Positions 1-11,324 of a DNA stretch of 64,000 bases are shown piece by piece. Each line of letters opens with the position of its first letter. The first letter of the stretch is position 1. The notes under the pieces are model-generated. The model was not told the DNA's origin, made no database searches, and was given only the letters and a program-made list of their open reading frames with translations. The position numbers were made by a program, and so were the translations under genes. Source of the DNA: Mesostigma viride (taxonomy: Eukaryota; Streptophyta; Mesostigmatophyceae; Mesostigmatales; Mesostigmataceae); the NCBI GenBank assembly GCA_009746045.1, contig RPFO01000256.1, positions 830,429 to 894,428 of the forward strand, given 5' to 3'.

Positions 1-1161
1 TACTCCTCTCTTCGTGAGCAATATACTGTACCCTTCTCCTATGGGCACCAGCCTGAAACGGTGGCCCCTTCTAGACCCCTACCCAAGACTTTTCCTCTTC
101 CTTCCTTCTATCCCGCTTATGTAGCAGTGGAAGATAGTGGCCCTATGGGAAAAACTGACTCTTCTAATCCCCCTAAGCCCCCTGCTCTTCCCCTCTTTGC
201 TAACCTTCCCAAGCTGGATGTCAAGTCTACCCCTCAACAGTTTTTCACCTTTATTATGTTGCTTACCCAGAACACAGAGTCGTGGCAGAATCATAATAGA
301 TGGCGTCTCTCTGATGCTGTATTAGTTCCTCACTATCTTACAACCTGCATTACTCCTGAGCTTGCTAACCTCATTCAGTGTGAGTCTTTGGCCTCTCATG
401 CCTACCCTAACTCTGTAGCAGAATTGTTTAAGCGTTTAGAGAACCATTTAGTCCCTCCTGATTCAGATTGGCAGGATAGATTAGCCTTTGGTACCTTGCA
501 GCAGGGTACTAAATCATTTAAGGAGTATATGAAAGAGTTTGATGCTCAGATGGTACGAATTAGGGATTTGTCGGGTGCAGAAGTACGTGCTCGCTTCCTC
601 CAAGGCCTCAGTAGACCTTTATTACGTGAAGTCAAGCGCCAGTTCTCTGCCTACCGTTTTACTGATCTGCCCCTCAAGCATGTGCGCCAGCATCTCTTGC
701 GAGTAGCAGATTTCTTCACCACTCCTTCTCTCCCTACCCGTTCCCGTATTAATAATATTATCCTTACCCCTGAGGAGGAGAACTCCTATGTAGAAGAATT
801 AGATATCTGCGTTGCTGATCTTTCAGCTCTTGATGTCTCTCATATCACATGCTATCATTGTAAGGAAGTAGGTCATCTTAAACGTGAGTGCCCCAAGTTC
901 CTTTCGGGTGCTCCCCCTCATCCCGACGCTCGCCCTCCTCGTACCCCTCAGCGTGCTCCTATTCGTCCTACTTCAGGACGCATTCCCTCAGCTACCCCTA
1001 GTAGGCTGAATGCTGTGCAGGCAGGACCCCCAGGGTTCCCCTATGATAATCAGGCTCCCGCACCCTCTTCGCTCCCTCGTGACCCTCCAGCAGTGGCTTT
1101 TTCGCCAGGGTCTTCTTCGGGGTTAGTTCCTATGGATTTGGGGGGGGAGGGGGAACAGTAG
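1..1161 (+). CDS. gag: Gag polyprotein, 5'-partial (copy A)
   Basis: This is the structural Gag protein that would form the retrotransposon particle and bind its RNA. The frame is already open at base 1 and aligns with the interior of the copy C Gag, so the true start lies outside the window. A retrotrans_gag core lies at about 200-720. A CX2CX4HX4C zinc knuckle (C-Y-H-C...G-H...C) lies at about 850-893, followed by a proline/arginine-rich tail. The stop at 1159-1161 follows a G-run. The pol frame overlaps the last bases in another frame, so Pol would need a frameshift. Relative to copy C the G-run differs by an indel, so the gag/pol frame relation is not the same in the two copies. Confidence 0.9.
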   Translation, partial: YSSLREQYTVPFSYGHQPETVAPSRPLPKTFPLPSFYPAYVAVEDSGPMGKTDSSNPPKPPALPLFANLPKLDVKSTPQQFFTFIMLLTQNTESWQNHNRWRLSDAVLVPHYLTTCITPELANLIQCESLASHAYPNSVAELFKRLENHLVPPDSDWQDRLAFGTLQQGTKSFKEYMKEFDAQMVRIRDLSGAEVRARFLQGLSRPLLREVKRQFSAYRFTDLPLKHVRQHLLRVADFFTTPSLPTRSRINNIILTPEEENSYVEELDICVADLSALDVSHITCYHCKEVGHLKRECPKFLSGAPPHPDARPPRTPQRAPIRPTSGRIPSATPSRLNAVQAGPPGFPYDNQAPAPSSLPRDPPAVAFSPGSSSGLVPMDLGGEGEQ

Positions 1162-3655
1162 GCCTGTCAGCCGGGGGTAACCTGGACAGGTCCTTAGATA
1201 GTACCCCAGATAAAAATTTTTGCCTGCCTGTTTTTATAACCTCTGTAGGAGCTGAATCTTCCCTACCACTACGTGTGCGTCCTCTTATGTTCTTGAATGG
1301 TGGTTTAACCGTTCCCCATACTGTTGTAGACCCTTTCTTGCATGCTGATGAACTTTGAATGTCTCTGTGTTGGTAGATAGCGGTGCGGCTAGCTCCTTTG
1401 TGAGCGAGGCCCTAGTTAGGCGTTTAGGACTAGTCCCTACCCCTCACACCAAACCTGTCACTGTTCATTATGCTGATGGTCGCACCAGTCATTCCCCGGG
1501 TACGGTGTCCCTTCCCCTGGTCATACAAGGACGTACTGTCAACCTGACGGCCACTATAGGCCCTATCACTACCGCTGATGTATTACTAGGATTAGATTGG
1601 CACCAGGATAATAAGATTACTATTAATTATGATACCATGGTCATTTGGTTTCCAGATAGCTCTTACTGGGTACCGGAACGTCATTATAGATTGGAAAATT
1701 TATCCTTGGTAGATATTACTCCTCCTACACCTGTTGATCCTCCTGTAAGACCTATACCTGAAGTATTAATGTCCAATGATGAGTTGCGTTCTGAATTAAA
1801 GGAATATGGATATTTATTATGTATGTTCCTTCAGTTAGAAGTACAGGAGATACCTATCACTAATAATAGTGTGGATATAGATATAAACACAGTGGATACA
1901 ATAGGAGTGGGATTTACTGAAAATGAAATAGTAAGATACATGGCTGTGATAGATTCCTCAAAAGTTTTTGAAGAAAAGACTCCTTCTTATCCTCCTCCTC
2001 GTTCTGTTTTACACCGTGTAGTTATCAAGGACGGTGCAGTTCCTACGCACTCTCCGATGTATAGAATGGGCCCTACCGAGTTAAAGGAACTAAAACAGAT
2101 TTTAGTGTCACTATTAGAAGCAGGATTGATAGAGCCTAGTAACTCTCCCTACTCAGCTGGTGTCCTGTTAGTTCCTAAGCCAAATGGCAAGTTTCGCCTA
2201 GTTACTGATTATAGGAAGTTGAATGATATTACTGTGAAGTCTAAATACCCTCTACCTCGTATTGATGATATATTTAATAAGGTTAAAGGTTCCACTTGTT
2301 TCACAGTACTGGATTGTGCGGATGGTTTTTGGCAGTTGCGGATAGCTCCTGAGGATTGCCATAAAACCGCCTTTGCTACCCCTTTTGGTCATTACCAGTT
2401 TAGAGTAGCGGCTATGGGACTCTGTAACTCGCCTGCCTCTTTTCAAATGTTAATGAATGAAGTGCTTAGACCTGTTATGGGAAATTCTCACCTTCCTCAG
2501 GTGTCCTCTGATTTAAAGGATCCTTCCTTCTCCTCTGTTTCTTTATCTGAGCATGACCGTTCTTGTGCTCAAGCTTACTTAGATGATATTCTTATTTACT
2601 CTCCTGATTTTGAAACGCACCTACGTGATTTAAAGAAAGTATTAGAAATAATGGCTGAAAATTCTTTGTGGGCGCGCCGTGCTAAAGTTCGTTCGGGTAG
2701 GAGTGTCCCATTTTTAGGGCACGTTCTGTCAGATGCCGGGGTCGCTACCGACCCGGATAAAACTAAGTCAATTCAGGAATGGCCTACTCCTACCGACGTT
2801 AAAGGTGTACGTAGTTTTCTAGGAATTGCTTCTTACTATAGGCGTTTTATCCCGCGTTTCGCAACTATAGCAGCCCCTATTAATCATTTATTAAAGAAGG
2901 ATATCCCCTTTGTTTGGAGTAGTGAATGTCAGTCGGCTTTTCAGTGTCTAAAATCCCTACTCCTTTCCCCTCCTGTACTCATCCTACCGGATACTACTAA
3001 ACCCTTTGTGGTAGCTACAGATGCTAGTAAGGTAGCTATAGGGGGCGTCCTTCTCCAGGATCAGGGTCAGGGCTTACAGCCAATTGAGTATATCTCTAGG
3101 ACAATGCTCCCTGCGGAGCGTAACTATCCCGTACACCAGCAGGAACTCTTAGCGGTGGTGTATTGTTGCCACGCGTGGCAGCACTTTCTTAAAGGTGCTC
3201 AATTTGATGTCTGCCTGAATGAACCCTGTGAGCTAGATCCTTATAGGTTAGTTATCCAAACGGATCACCGTCCCCTTACCCATCTTCTCTCCCAACCCAA
3301 CCTTACCCCTCGGCAAGCGCGCTGGATGGAATTTTTAGCACAGTTTTCCCCTTTTAAACTTCAGTATGTTAAGGGTGTAGATAACATAGTACCAGATGCA
3401 CTCTCTCGTCGTGCAGATTACTCCTTTTTCGAGGACCTTGATGTTCTCAATACTACTCTAGTTCCTACTACTATGGGTGTAACCCCTTATGGTGAACTAC
3501 CTGATGATGAATCCTATGCCTACCTCTTTCATACAGCTGTTCGCATGCCTGATCTCCTTTCTCACGTAGGACTCTCTCTCCCGTGTGAGGCCCTTCCCGT
3601 GGCCTCGGTGGGGGGGAGGGGAAAAATAAAATTTCTATACCGCTTAGCCATATAG
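1155..3655 (+). pseudogene. pol: pol part 1: protease-RT-RNase H (copy A, frameshifted)
   Basis: The frame opens at the gag end, is broken by a 1-bp deletion near 1350 (copy B has an extra C), and then runs open to 3655. An aspartic protease motif L-V-D-S-G-A lies at about 1372. The RT carries Y-L-D-D at about 2576, with conserved fingers and palm around 2170-2620. RNase H has A-T-D-A-S at about 3013, an H-Q-Q-E-L segment near 3137, and T-D-H-R-P at about 3260. The frame stops at 3655 shortly after a GGGAAAA heptamer at 3619-3625, and integrase continues in the -1 frame. Copy B has the same junction. This is either shared decay or a programmed -1 shift. Confidence 0.9.
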
Positions 3656-5291
3656 CGACTAGGTCAGGAAAGTCTTATGAAAACATAGTCCCTCTAGGAC
3701 CTCCCCTTCTCTTTGGCAAGGCGGTAGGAGATCTCTTTAAACCTGTTCTGGATACCTCTGTAGCGATGCCTACCTCTGATCTTGAACGTCTTATTAGTAG
3801 ATTTACGGCCACTGAGCCGGAAGCATTAGCTGCCATTGCTGCACATCCCCAACAATTAGGCAAGCACCCTTGTAAATTTGTAGGTGGGTTTTTATATGTG
3901 CAGATAGCAGATTCTCCCCCTCAATGGCGCCTGTATGTCCCTCCTATCTGTCGCTCCTCCTTGCTCTTTGAGTTGCATGACTTAGCTGCTCATCAGGGTG
4001 GTAAACGGGTACGGGACCTAGTAGCCCGCTCTTATTACTGGCCTTCCCTTTATAAGGATGTAGATGAGTATGTTAGAACTTGTCAATCTTGCCAGGAGAT
4101 GAAACCCAATAACGTAGGACAGATAGCAGAACCTAGGACCTTGCCTGACCCCATCATGCCGTGGGATTCTATCATGATGGATTTTGTAGGACCTTTTAGA
4201 AAGAATGATAGGGGCAATGCCCAGATCCTTGTGTTCATAGATCGTTTTACTCGTATGTGCCATCTCGTGCCGTGTCCTTTAGAACTCACAGCACGTGATT
4301 GCGCACGCCTATACCTCAATAATGTATACAGATATCATGGTTTGAGTAGGCAGTTTATTAGTGATAAGGATAAGTTATTTACCTCAGATTTTTGGCAGCA
4401 GTTTTTCGCTGCCATCGGTACCAAGGTTACCTACGGTACTGCCTACCACTCCTCCTCCTCTCATTTAGTAGAGCGTCTTAATAGGGTAGTGGAAGAAGCG
4501 CTTAGGCACTATGTTAATGGCTCGGGAAGTGATTGGGAGGATTATTTATGTTTGGTAGAGTTCTCCCTCAACAATTGTCCCCAAGCTGCGCATGGATATA
4601 CGCCCTTCTTCCTAGATACTGGTAGACAGCCTCTTACCCTACCTCTCTCTTAGCTAGTCCTCTACGGGACAAGGATGATGTGTCCCGAGATACTGTAGAA
4701 GGTGTACAGTCCTTACTAGATAGAATGAAAACTGCTCATGACCACGCGATCTCAGGGTACCAAAAAGCTCAGTCTAAGTACCTTGCTAGGTTGCGTGCCT
4801 CCTTAGATAGAAGAGCACCTGAGATAGAAATAGGAGATCTAGTATTAGTAGAAGGCCCCCGTGTTGGCCGTTTTGCTCATAAGTTTGAAGCAGAACTTAA
4901 GGTCAAACTTAGGCCCGCCTTCTTAGGACCCTTCCATGTGTTGTCTAGAGTAGGAAATTTCTTATATAAAGTCGATATCCCTACCTCTTGGCAGACACAT
5001 TCAAACACCTTCCATAGAAGCCAGCTGAAACTGTACCACCCTAGTACGTTCGCTGGTAGAGAGCTAGCGCCTGCCCCTTTAGAGCATAACCCTGACACTG
5101 GGGAAGTAGAAGACGAAGTAGAAAGCATCGTGGCCCATAGAGATATCAAAAAGGGCCGCGGTACCCAGCGTCAGTATAAAGTGAAGTGGATGTATGCTCG
5201 TAGTGAAGTAGATAAGGTCTGGTATACGGAGAGTGAGCTAGATGGGTGTAGTCGCCTGCTGCAGGAATATAAAACCCTGCACAAGCTCTAG
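3622..5291 (+). pseudogene. pol: pol part 2: integrase-chromodomain (copy A, frameshifted)
   Basis: Integrase inserts the cDNA and the C-terminal chromodomain is expected to target chromatin. A zinc-binding HHCC segment lies around 3970-4100. The D,D35E core shows D in M-M-D-F-V-G (about 4180), D in I-S-D-K-D (about 4361) and E in L-V-E-R-L-N (about 4470). A 1-bp deletion near 4640 (four C's where copy B has five) ends the first ORF at 4653; the frame resumes at about 4680. The last ~55 residues have the chromodomain pattern V-E-S-I-V-A-H-R, then Q-Y-K-V-K-W, then a W-Y-T-E-S-E-L segment. Family assignment to chromoviruses is firm; activity of this copy is not expected. Confidence 0.9.
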
Positions 5292-5367
5292 TTGTAGACC
5301 TTCTCCTCTCTTATGTTATGTCTGCTGTCGACGGGTGGTTGGTTGTCCCCTCCCCTCCGCAGCCGTC

Positions 5368-7689
5368 ATGTCAGAGCCTACCCCTCCGGCTGAGAGCCCG
5401 CTGCCGTCCCCGCCCCTACCGGACCCTGAGCTGTACTTCGAGGCCCTTCCGGGCCGCTGGGTGTCACGGTCCAGTTTTCCGGGTGGCATCGTGCAGCCGG
5501 CCCTCCAGGCCCAACATGCGGTTTAGTCAGGGCTGCTCTCTTCGGGGTCACGTGGTACGGTCCCTCCCCTGATGAACCGCACCAGCTTGTTTTGCACGGG
5601 TTCGACGATGCCGGGCACTGTTTGTTAGATGTGGCTCCAGCTGTCCAGCCTTGGGACAGATAGCTGCGGTTCTCCAGTGCCCCGGGTGTTTTCCTACCTT
5701 TCTACCCCTGTGGGCCGCTCCTGCCTACGGGATGTGTTCCCCTGGCTTCCGGCCGAGGGTGATGCGGAAATAGATGAGAACCCCTGCGACCTTCTACGGG
5801 CAGTAGAGTTCATGGAGATAGCAGACCAGACAGCGGGCGTAGGATTGGGCGACCCTACTCCTACGGACGCGCCGGTAGAGGCACAGTATTCTCCTGAGTA
5901 TTCGGCCTCCCCTGCGGCGTCCTCCTCTTCAGTGTCGGCGCCTTCCCCTGTCCCGTCTTCACCGAGGTCGGTCCTGTGCGCATCGGTGGAGCCTACCCCT
6001 TTGGGCTCTGGTCGTGAGCCTGATCCTCTTTCGGCGACAGTTTCTGCGATGCAGGCGCAGATCCAGTCCCTGACGGCGGCCTTCGGGGCCTTCATGGCGG
6101 CCCAGGCGCACGCTCCAGCCACGCCAGGTGGGGTGTCTGCCGCAGCTGTGCCCCCTTCCCCTTCGGTCGCCTCGACGTCTACGGGTCCGTCTGTGCCGCG
6201 CGAGCCCTCGGCGGCTGCGGTTCCCTCTGTTGCTGCGGCTCCTACGCCTTCGGCTACCTCTGCGCCTGCTACTGACGTACCTGCGCCTCGGCGCGAGTCC
6301 GCCGTCCCAGCGGCCGCGCCCGTCGCCGCCGCGTCCGAGCCGCCCACCACGTCAGCGCCGCCCTCGCGGGGTTTCTTCAGCGACCCGGGCGGTCTTCCCA
6401 GGCTTTGGGAGGGCGGTCCTCCGCAGAGGATCCCGGTGCCTGACTGGAGCTTAGACGGTAACCAGTCGTATGCCGGATTGCCTGTCCCCACGGGCCCTAT
6501 TTTCAACATGTGGCCTGGTGGTGCTCCGCCCCCAGAGACCGGCGCGCCAGCTGCGGAGGCGGGTCCGTCGCGACCCCCTGCGGCATCGGGTCCGACGCGG
6601 CCCCCTGTTGTACCGGCGCCGTCTGCGTCTGTGCCGGTTCCTACCCCTTCGTCGGCCCCTGTCCCTTCGGCCCCGCGGTCTTTGGCTGCGGTTGTTCGGT
6701 CCAGTGGCTCTGACCCTCGCGCCACCCGCGCTGCCGATTCCCTTCGGGAGTTGTCAGAGGGCGATCGGGATCGGGCCCCTTCTGTGGTGCATGCGACTCC
6801 GGAGTCGCGCGACACGCCTGTCTTTGGGTACGGTATGTCTGCGCTCGCCTGCCGCCAGTGTGACCTGCCGCGCGCCTCCGCCGAGCTTGCCATTTCGCCC
6901 ATGTCCTACGGGTTCTCCCAGGTGTGTCGGGCGCCGCGGGACCGTGGCCTACCAGTTGAGACTGATCGGCCTCCTTTCGATATGGTTATTTTAGCTGATC
7001 CGGTGTTCCAGGGTGAGATCCTGGTTCGGCGCGTCCTGTATCGCTGGGCTAGGCGCCACAATGACTTGGACACCTACGGCGGGTTCCAGTGGGCTTACCC
7101 TCCGCCTCTGGGCATTATGGCCTCAGATGCCCTTACGGTAGAGTTTCCTGCGGTGCCGGGTGCCACGTACAGCACGGTCCTTCAGCCCATCCTAGAGTGG
7201 GATGCCCGTCGTCCAGCGCCCATCCCGGGCCAGGGTTTGGACTCTCGGGGTCATCCTCCTCCCCGGGCTAGCGACTACCTCGAGACGTTCGGGTCGCGAC
7301 AGTGTGCCCGTCGGTGGCGCTCCCGTGAGATTCGGCATATCCGGTTGTGGCCGTCCAACGTGGAGCCCCTGGTAGATCTGTTTTTCCCGACGGGTATGCG
7401 CCCTCGGATCCGGTACCATCGCCTGCTCCTGCGGGCTCTCTGCCTGATCGCGGTAGAGCCTTTCCTACGCCTCTTTGCCTGTGGTTTCCTGGACTGGGCC
7501 CGGGGCCAGGTCGTTCTTACGCAGCATAGGTATTACTGGGCCTTCCTGGGTCTTTTTCCTGACGGCGTGTGGGCCGATGTTTTCCTCACTGTAGATAGGC
7601 ACGACAATGCTGAGGATGTGTCTCACTACCAGGCGTACCTGGATGTCCTGCTGGCCTCCCGTGGTACTTACCAGACGGATGGCCATTAG
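5368..7689 (+). pseudogene. Third ORF (additional ORF) of copy A, frameshifted, function unknown
   Basis: Alignment to the intact copy B protein puts the start at ATG 5368, just after a pyrimidine-rich CAG acceptor-like site (about 5350-5362). Indels near 5520, 5628 and 5685 break the N-terminal domain; from about 5690 the frame is open to 7689. The protein has an N-terminal conserved domain (L-P-G-R-W-V-S-R), a long Pro/Ala/Ser/Val-rich linker, and a conserved C-terminal domain (T-D-R-P-P-F...Y-R-W-A...G-S-R-Q-C...F-L-D-W-A-R-G-Q-V-V-L-T-Q-H). No transmembrane segment or signal peptide is evident, so it does not look like an envelope protein. I recognise no known family. Confidence 0.8.
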
Positions 7690-7993
7690 ATAGAGGGCCT
7701 TAGGCCCGACCTGAGGGTGTTGTCCCTCCGGTATATAGAGTCGCCCTCACGTTCTGGCCAGTTGACTGGTCGTTCTTGGTCCTTGGTACTGATTTGTTTA
7801 CTCTGTGTGTCCTGCCCAGTGCCGTTCCCCCCCGGCAAGGACTTTGTTCCAGGCAGTTAGGGGAACCTACCACCAGGCTTGGTGCTGGCTAACCCTACAC
7901 CTCCCGGCGTGGTGGTGGAGACCGAGTTAATACGTTGGTGCCTTGTATCTTGGATGGTCTGCCGACTGTGTTGGTGTGTGCTGGGTGCATTAG
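7690..7993 (+). other. 3' untranslated region of copy A
   Basis: Non-coding stretch between the third-ORF stop and the LTR, conserved in copies B and C (shared blocks around the doublet gagggtgttgtccctcc). It is interrupted after 7993 by the DNA transposon and resumes at 9707. Confidence 0.75.
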
Positions 7994-9706
7994 CTCGTCG
8001 TCTGTCCCTGGTCCTAATTTTAGGACTGAGTTCAACTCAGTCCTAATTTTAGGACCTAATTTTGAGGTTTTGTAGAAAATTCGCCCCGGTCGGAATATTT
8101 GGCAGAAAAATTTTCTCAAATTTTATTCAAATACTACTTGAAAAGATCTTTCTTGGACATATTTTTGGGATTTTTTTGGATTTGGTTTGGGCGGCTAACC
8201 GTACGGTGAAAGTACAGGTGGTAAGGGTACATTTTCACGCGAAACGTGAGTTTCGGAAATGCACGACCTAGCCATGGCGGCTTGCGCCCATGCATGCAGT
8301 TTACGTTTTCGGACGATTTTGCGGGCCAAACCCAGGAAATAGATTTTTTATGTCCTAAAGATGATACAAGTGAATTTTAACCTCGCGGGGATGCGATTTA
8401 CTGGGTGTCGGCACTGTTCTTGCTGGAAAAATCTGCGATTAGGCAGGTCGACGGAATGGATTACTACAATTGATTCCCGGATCAAATCGAAGGGTTTATA
8501 GGTTTCTTTCTACCTTTTATCATGTATTGTCGTAGATTAAGTCTAGTGGCAGTAAAGATTTGATGATTTCGACCACTCTGTCACGTCATGGTTTGTGTGC
8601 CGCAAAGTGCCACTTTTGCAGGCACCGCCTGGGCCAAGGTAACGCCAGCCGTGCCAGGTAAAGCTGGAATATCGCTGCTTCATCGTTTCTTGGTATTCTT
8701 ACATGAGTTTAAGCTTGCGATGCGCTGTCAGTTTTGAGTCTTGCTGCTCTTTCTTGACCGTTGCATGCCCCTCTCTAAAACCATCTTTTTAGATGATCTT
8801 ACCAGGCATTTGCCTTACCGTAGCGTGGCTGTACAAGGTTTTAGGTGCTGAATGGGTTAAAACACTTTCATAGATGTTAGTTATTCTCTTGCTATGTTCA
8901 TACTGCATGATTGTGTGGTCATGGGCTGCGTCAAGGGTACTGTCAAGCTTATACGGGTGAGTGAAAAATCTTGGTGATAAACCACTGTCATAATGTGCCA
9001 GCAGGTATCTTGGCCATGTCATGGCAAGGTAATACAGTTTTATCCATGTCCATTCTTGTAAAGAACAATTAAATGTGACTAACCTACCCATTATATCGGT
9101 GGTTATTAATATCATCCCTTGGTAGCTACGTATCCATACGCATTCCCTATATGTATGCATAGGCTTTCACACATACTAAGGTACAATATAACTGCAATAT
9201 GATGATGCAAGTATGTTTTCCTATTATGCCTGAAGGGAAATGCGCTGATTGACATGGTTTGTGGCCACGCTACTATGAAGTATGACCGCACTTACATGCT
9301 TGCAAATTGCTAGCATGGCCCAGTCCTATGTATAGGACTGGCAGTATTTGGCGTGTTTCAGGCAGTGCCAGTGGCCAAATTGAGTCCAGTTTTTTGCCAC
9401 AGGTCAAGAACTATATTGTTTACATGCCTGTATTTTTTTAACATGCATATGGAATTTATTCAATTTTTGCCACTCATGCTTCCACACAAAAATGCAAATT
9501 CGCGGACGGTGCCATACATCCATGTAATTTTTAGGAGTTTGGGTCAAGTTTTCACTGATGTAGTATTTTTGCCAGCAAGAGGACATCAAATACTCCATAG
9601 ACCCACATCTAAGCATCTTGGATGGACCCCCCACCTAGTCACTACACACGGTTGAAAAAGGTCAACTCAGTCCTATTATTAGGACTGAGTTGGGACAGAC
9701 GACGAG
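7994..9706. mobile_element. Non-autonomous DNA transposon inserted in copy A 3' UTR
   Basis: Copy B reads straight through gcattaggtttcc, so the insertion edges are exact. The element begins CTCGTCGTCTGTCCC and ends with its perfect reverse complement (15-bp TIR), flanked by TTAG on both sides (7990-7993 and 9707-9710). Just inside each end is a second inverted motif, a palindrome built from TCCTAA..TTAGGA and ACTGAGTT/AACTCAGT. A related block occurs near 9324. No convincing transposase is present; the longest ORFs (123 aa or less) are on random frames. The superfamily is not assignable from TIR and 4-bp duplication alone. Confidence 0.88.
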
Positions 9707-9766
9707 TTAGGTTTCCTACCCCTTGTTTTCCTCCCTGTGCGTAGGGAGAGGGCTCCCTACCTTTGT

Positions 9767-9777
9767 GGGGGGGGAGG
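9767..9777 (+). other. Polypurine tract, copy A
   Basis: A G-rich purine run lies directly against the 3' LTR TG; it is the plus-strand primer site. It is conserved in copies B and C. Confidence 0.85.
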
Positions 9778-10340
9778 TGTTACGTCGCGTAACAATTCGT
9801 TGTAGTTACGGACGTAAATTAGGTCTTTTGCCTCGGTTGTCCCTAGGTTTACGTGTAGCTCCTACCGGGACACCATTGTCCTCGTAACAGTACTGTGGTA
9901 CATTGGGTGCCTTTGGGCGCCGCGCCGCGTACTTTACTAGTGGTCCTTATCCTTTGGTAGAATGTAGTGGACCAGCGTGCATCTGTATCTGTGCCGGTGC
10001 ATCTGTAGGCGAGGGCCATGTCGGCCCGAGCGTGTTGGACCGTTGGTGACCATTTATGCACGTTCTACCCCTCGTGTGTTCACTCGGCGTGTGTTAAATG
10101 AATTAACACATATAGGCTTGGGTCACGGCAGTGTAGTTGTGTTTCCTTCCTCTATTCCTGGAGTAAACGGGTTGTGCAAATGGCTTATGGCGTATTATAG
10201 CAACACTTACGTTAATGCATTGAGATCTGGATCGTCTCGTTCGTCTTTCGCTAGGGGTTTAACTAGAGGTGGCTTGACTAGTTTAGGTAGCATCAGGCCA
10301 GGTAGAGGTAGAGGTAGTGGTAGATACCCGAGGCGTAACA
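9778..10340 (+). repeat. 3' LTR of copy A (563 bp)
   Basis: Bounded by TGTTACG and CGTAACA, a 7-bp inverted terminus shared by all four LTRs here. It starts with the palindrome GTTACGTCGCGTAAC, followed by TTACGGACGTAA. A conserved CATTTATGC (10051-10059) is a candidate TATA-like core. Near the 3' end an ATG opens a short Ser/Arg/Gly-rich peptide (M-A-Y-Y-S-N-T-Y-V-N-A) conserved in all LTRs of the family. Confidence 0.93.
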
Positions 10341-10437
10341 CAAAGCCGTCATCGGAAGCGTCCGAGACAACGCTCTCGCTGGCCGCCGCCTTGGTCTGAC
10401 GGCGCCTTTTCGGGGCGTGGCTGATGGCGGGGCTCTT

Positions 10438-10887
10438 CTACGGGTTGCCGACAGCGCGCTTCCCCGGCTCGCGTCGCTTGACCGGTGTGGGCAGCTCGAT
10501 ATCCTCGGATTTGTCGTCGTCGTCCTCGCCGGCGTCAGAATCGCTATCCTGGCCCTGCTCGCTATCATCATCACTGCTACCTGCCGTTGGGACCTTCCTG
10601 GTTGCGCTTTCTTTCACTAGAGCTTCGTACTCATCTGAGCTGCACGAATATATGAAAATCTGCTCACGGGTGAATGGGTACGTGAGCTTGTCGTCCGGGA
10701 AATAGCACCGTGCACCATCTCCGGAACTGTTCACTGTCACTACCTTGCCCGGCAAACGTACCTCGCTGTGTTTTTCCCCATACTGCTCTATCGTCCAGTC
10801 TAGTCCGAACTTTTCCACAGGCACTGCCATGAAAATGCCCTTCTTTACCTTGAAAGTCCGTGTATCTGCCTGCATTTCGTTCGCCAT
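10438..10887 (-). CDS. Hypothetical protein, Tudor-like fold possible, acidic tail
   Basis: A 149-residue ORF on the minus strand. The first ~85 residues alternate short hydrophobic strands (G-K-V-V-T-V, then A-R-C-Y-F-P-D-D-K), reminiscent of a Tudor/chromo-like beta barrel; that is a weak visual impression. The last ~60 residues are Ser/Asp/Glu-rich (D-D-D-S-E-Q, S-D-S-D-A-G-E-D-D-D-D) and then basic (V-K-R-R-E-P-G-K-R), like a nuclear protein. The frame ends at 10438, but a neighbouring frame continues with a Lys/Arg/Ser-rich stretch, so it may be spliced or frameshifted. No family recognised. A similarly sized ORF of the same general type is inside the foldback element at 50877-51167. Confidence 0.4.
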   Translation of the reverse strand: MANEMQADTRTFKVKKGIFMAVPVEKFGLDWTIEQYGEKHSEVRLPGKVVTVNSSGDGARCYFPDDKLTYPFTREQIFIYSCSSDEYEALVKESATRKVPTAGSSDDDSEQGQDSDSDAGEDDDDKSEDIELPTPVKRREPGKRAVGNP

Positions 10888-11324
10888 GTCTACGTCCGCG
10901 CTCCCCCCTTTTTTCGCATCCTTCGTTTTCGTACGTTTTTGTCAATTTTTTTTACCGCCCAAACCTGCATGCACCAGGGTACCCTGTTGACTTTGACCAG
11001 GGTGTCCACCCTGATACGGTGGTCAAATACGGTCAGACAAGTGTCCTAGTACGGATAGAGTGAATCTAGATCTTTTCGGTGGTCTAGTTGGTTCCCGCCA
11101 AAACCTTCCCGCCAAATCCCTACAGGGCGCACAAACTCATGCCGAATGTGAGGCATGAGAAAAACTCGCAGTCGAAAATCGGCACGAGGACGGTTTAGGG
11201 GTTAATGTGCGGTGCCGGATGGTACACCATATATTTGATCATGTGTCGCCAGCGCGCTTAAGTACGCACGCCTGCGGAGATACATTTTTTTTTTTAGCTG
11301 TCCCGTAATCAAACTGTACTAGCT

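Larger units (their letters stand above)
1..10340 (+). mobile_element. Ty3/gypsy chromovirus copy A (5' end outside window)
   Basis: Order seen is gag, protease, RT, RNase H, integrase, chromodomain, a large third ORF, a polypurine tract and a 3' LTR ending in CA. The 5' LTR and leader lie left of the window. Copy A is nearly identical to copy B (11618-20821) along pol and the third ORF, and clearly more diverged from copy C (44020-60234). Single-base indels break pol and the third ORF, so this copy should not be autonomous. A 1713-bp DNA transposon sits in its 3' untranslated region. Confidence 0.95.

Noticed and set aside
5694-6902. 402-aa minus-strand ORF (and its equal at 17880-19088)
   Set aside because: It is the antisense shadow of the GC-rich Pro/Ala/Ser linker of the third ORF; low complexity and no own signals.
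6000-7700. Third ORF as an envelope gene
   Set aside because: No signal peptide, no transmembrane helix and no cleavage site pattern in any of the three copies.
8789-9160. 123-aa minus-strand ORF as a transposase
   Set aside because: No transposase motifs; AT-rich filler of a non-autonomous element.
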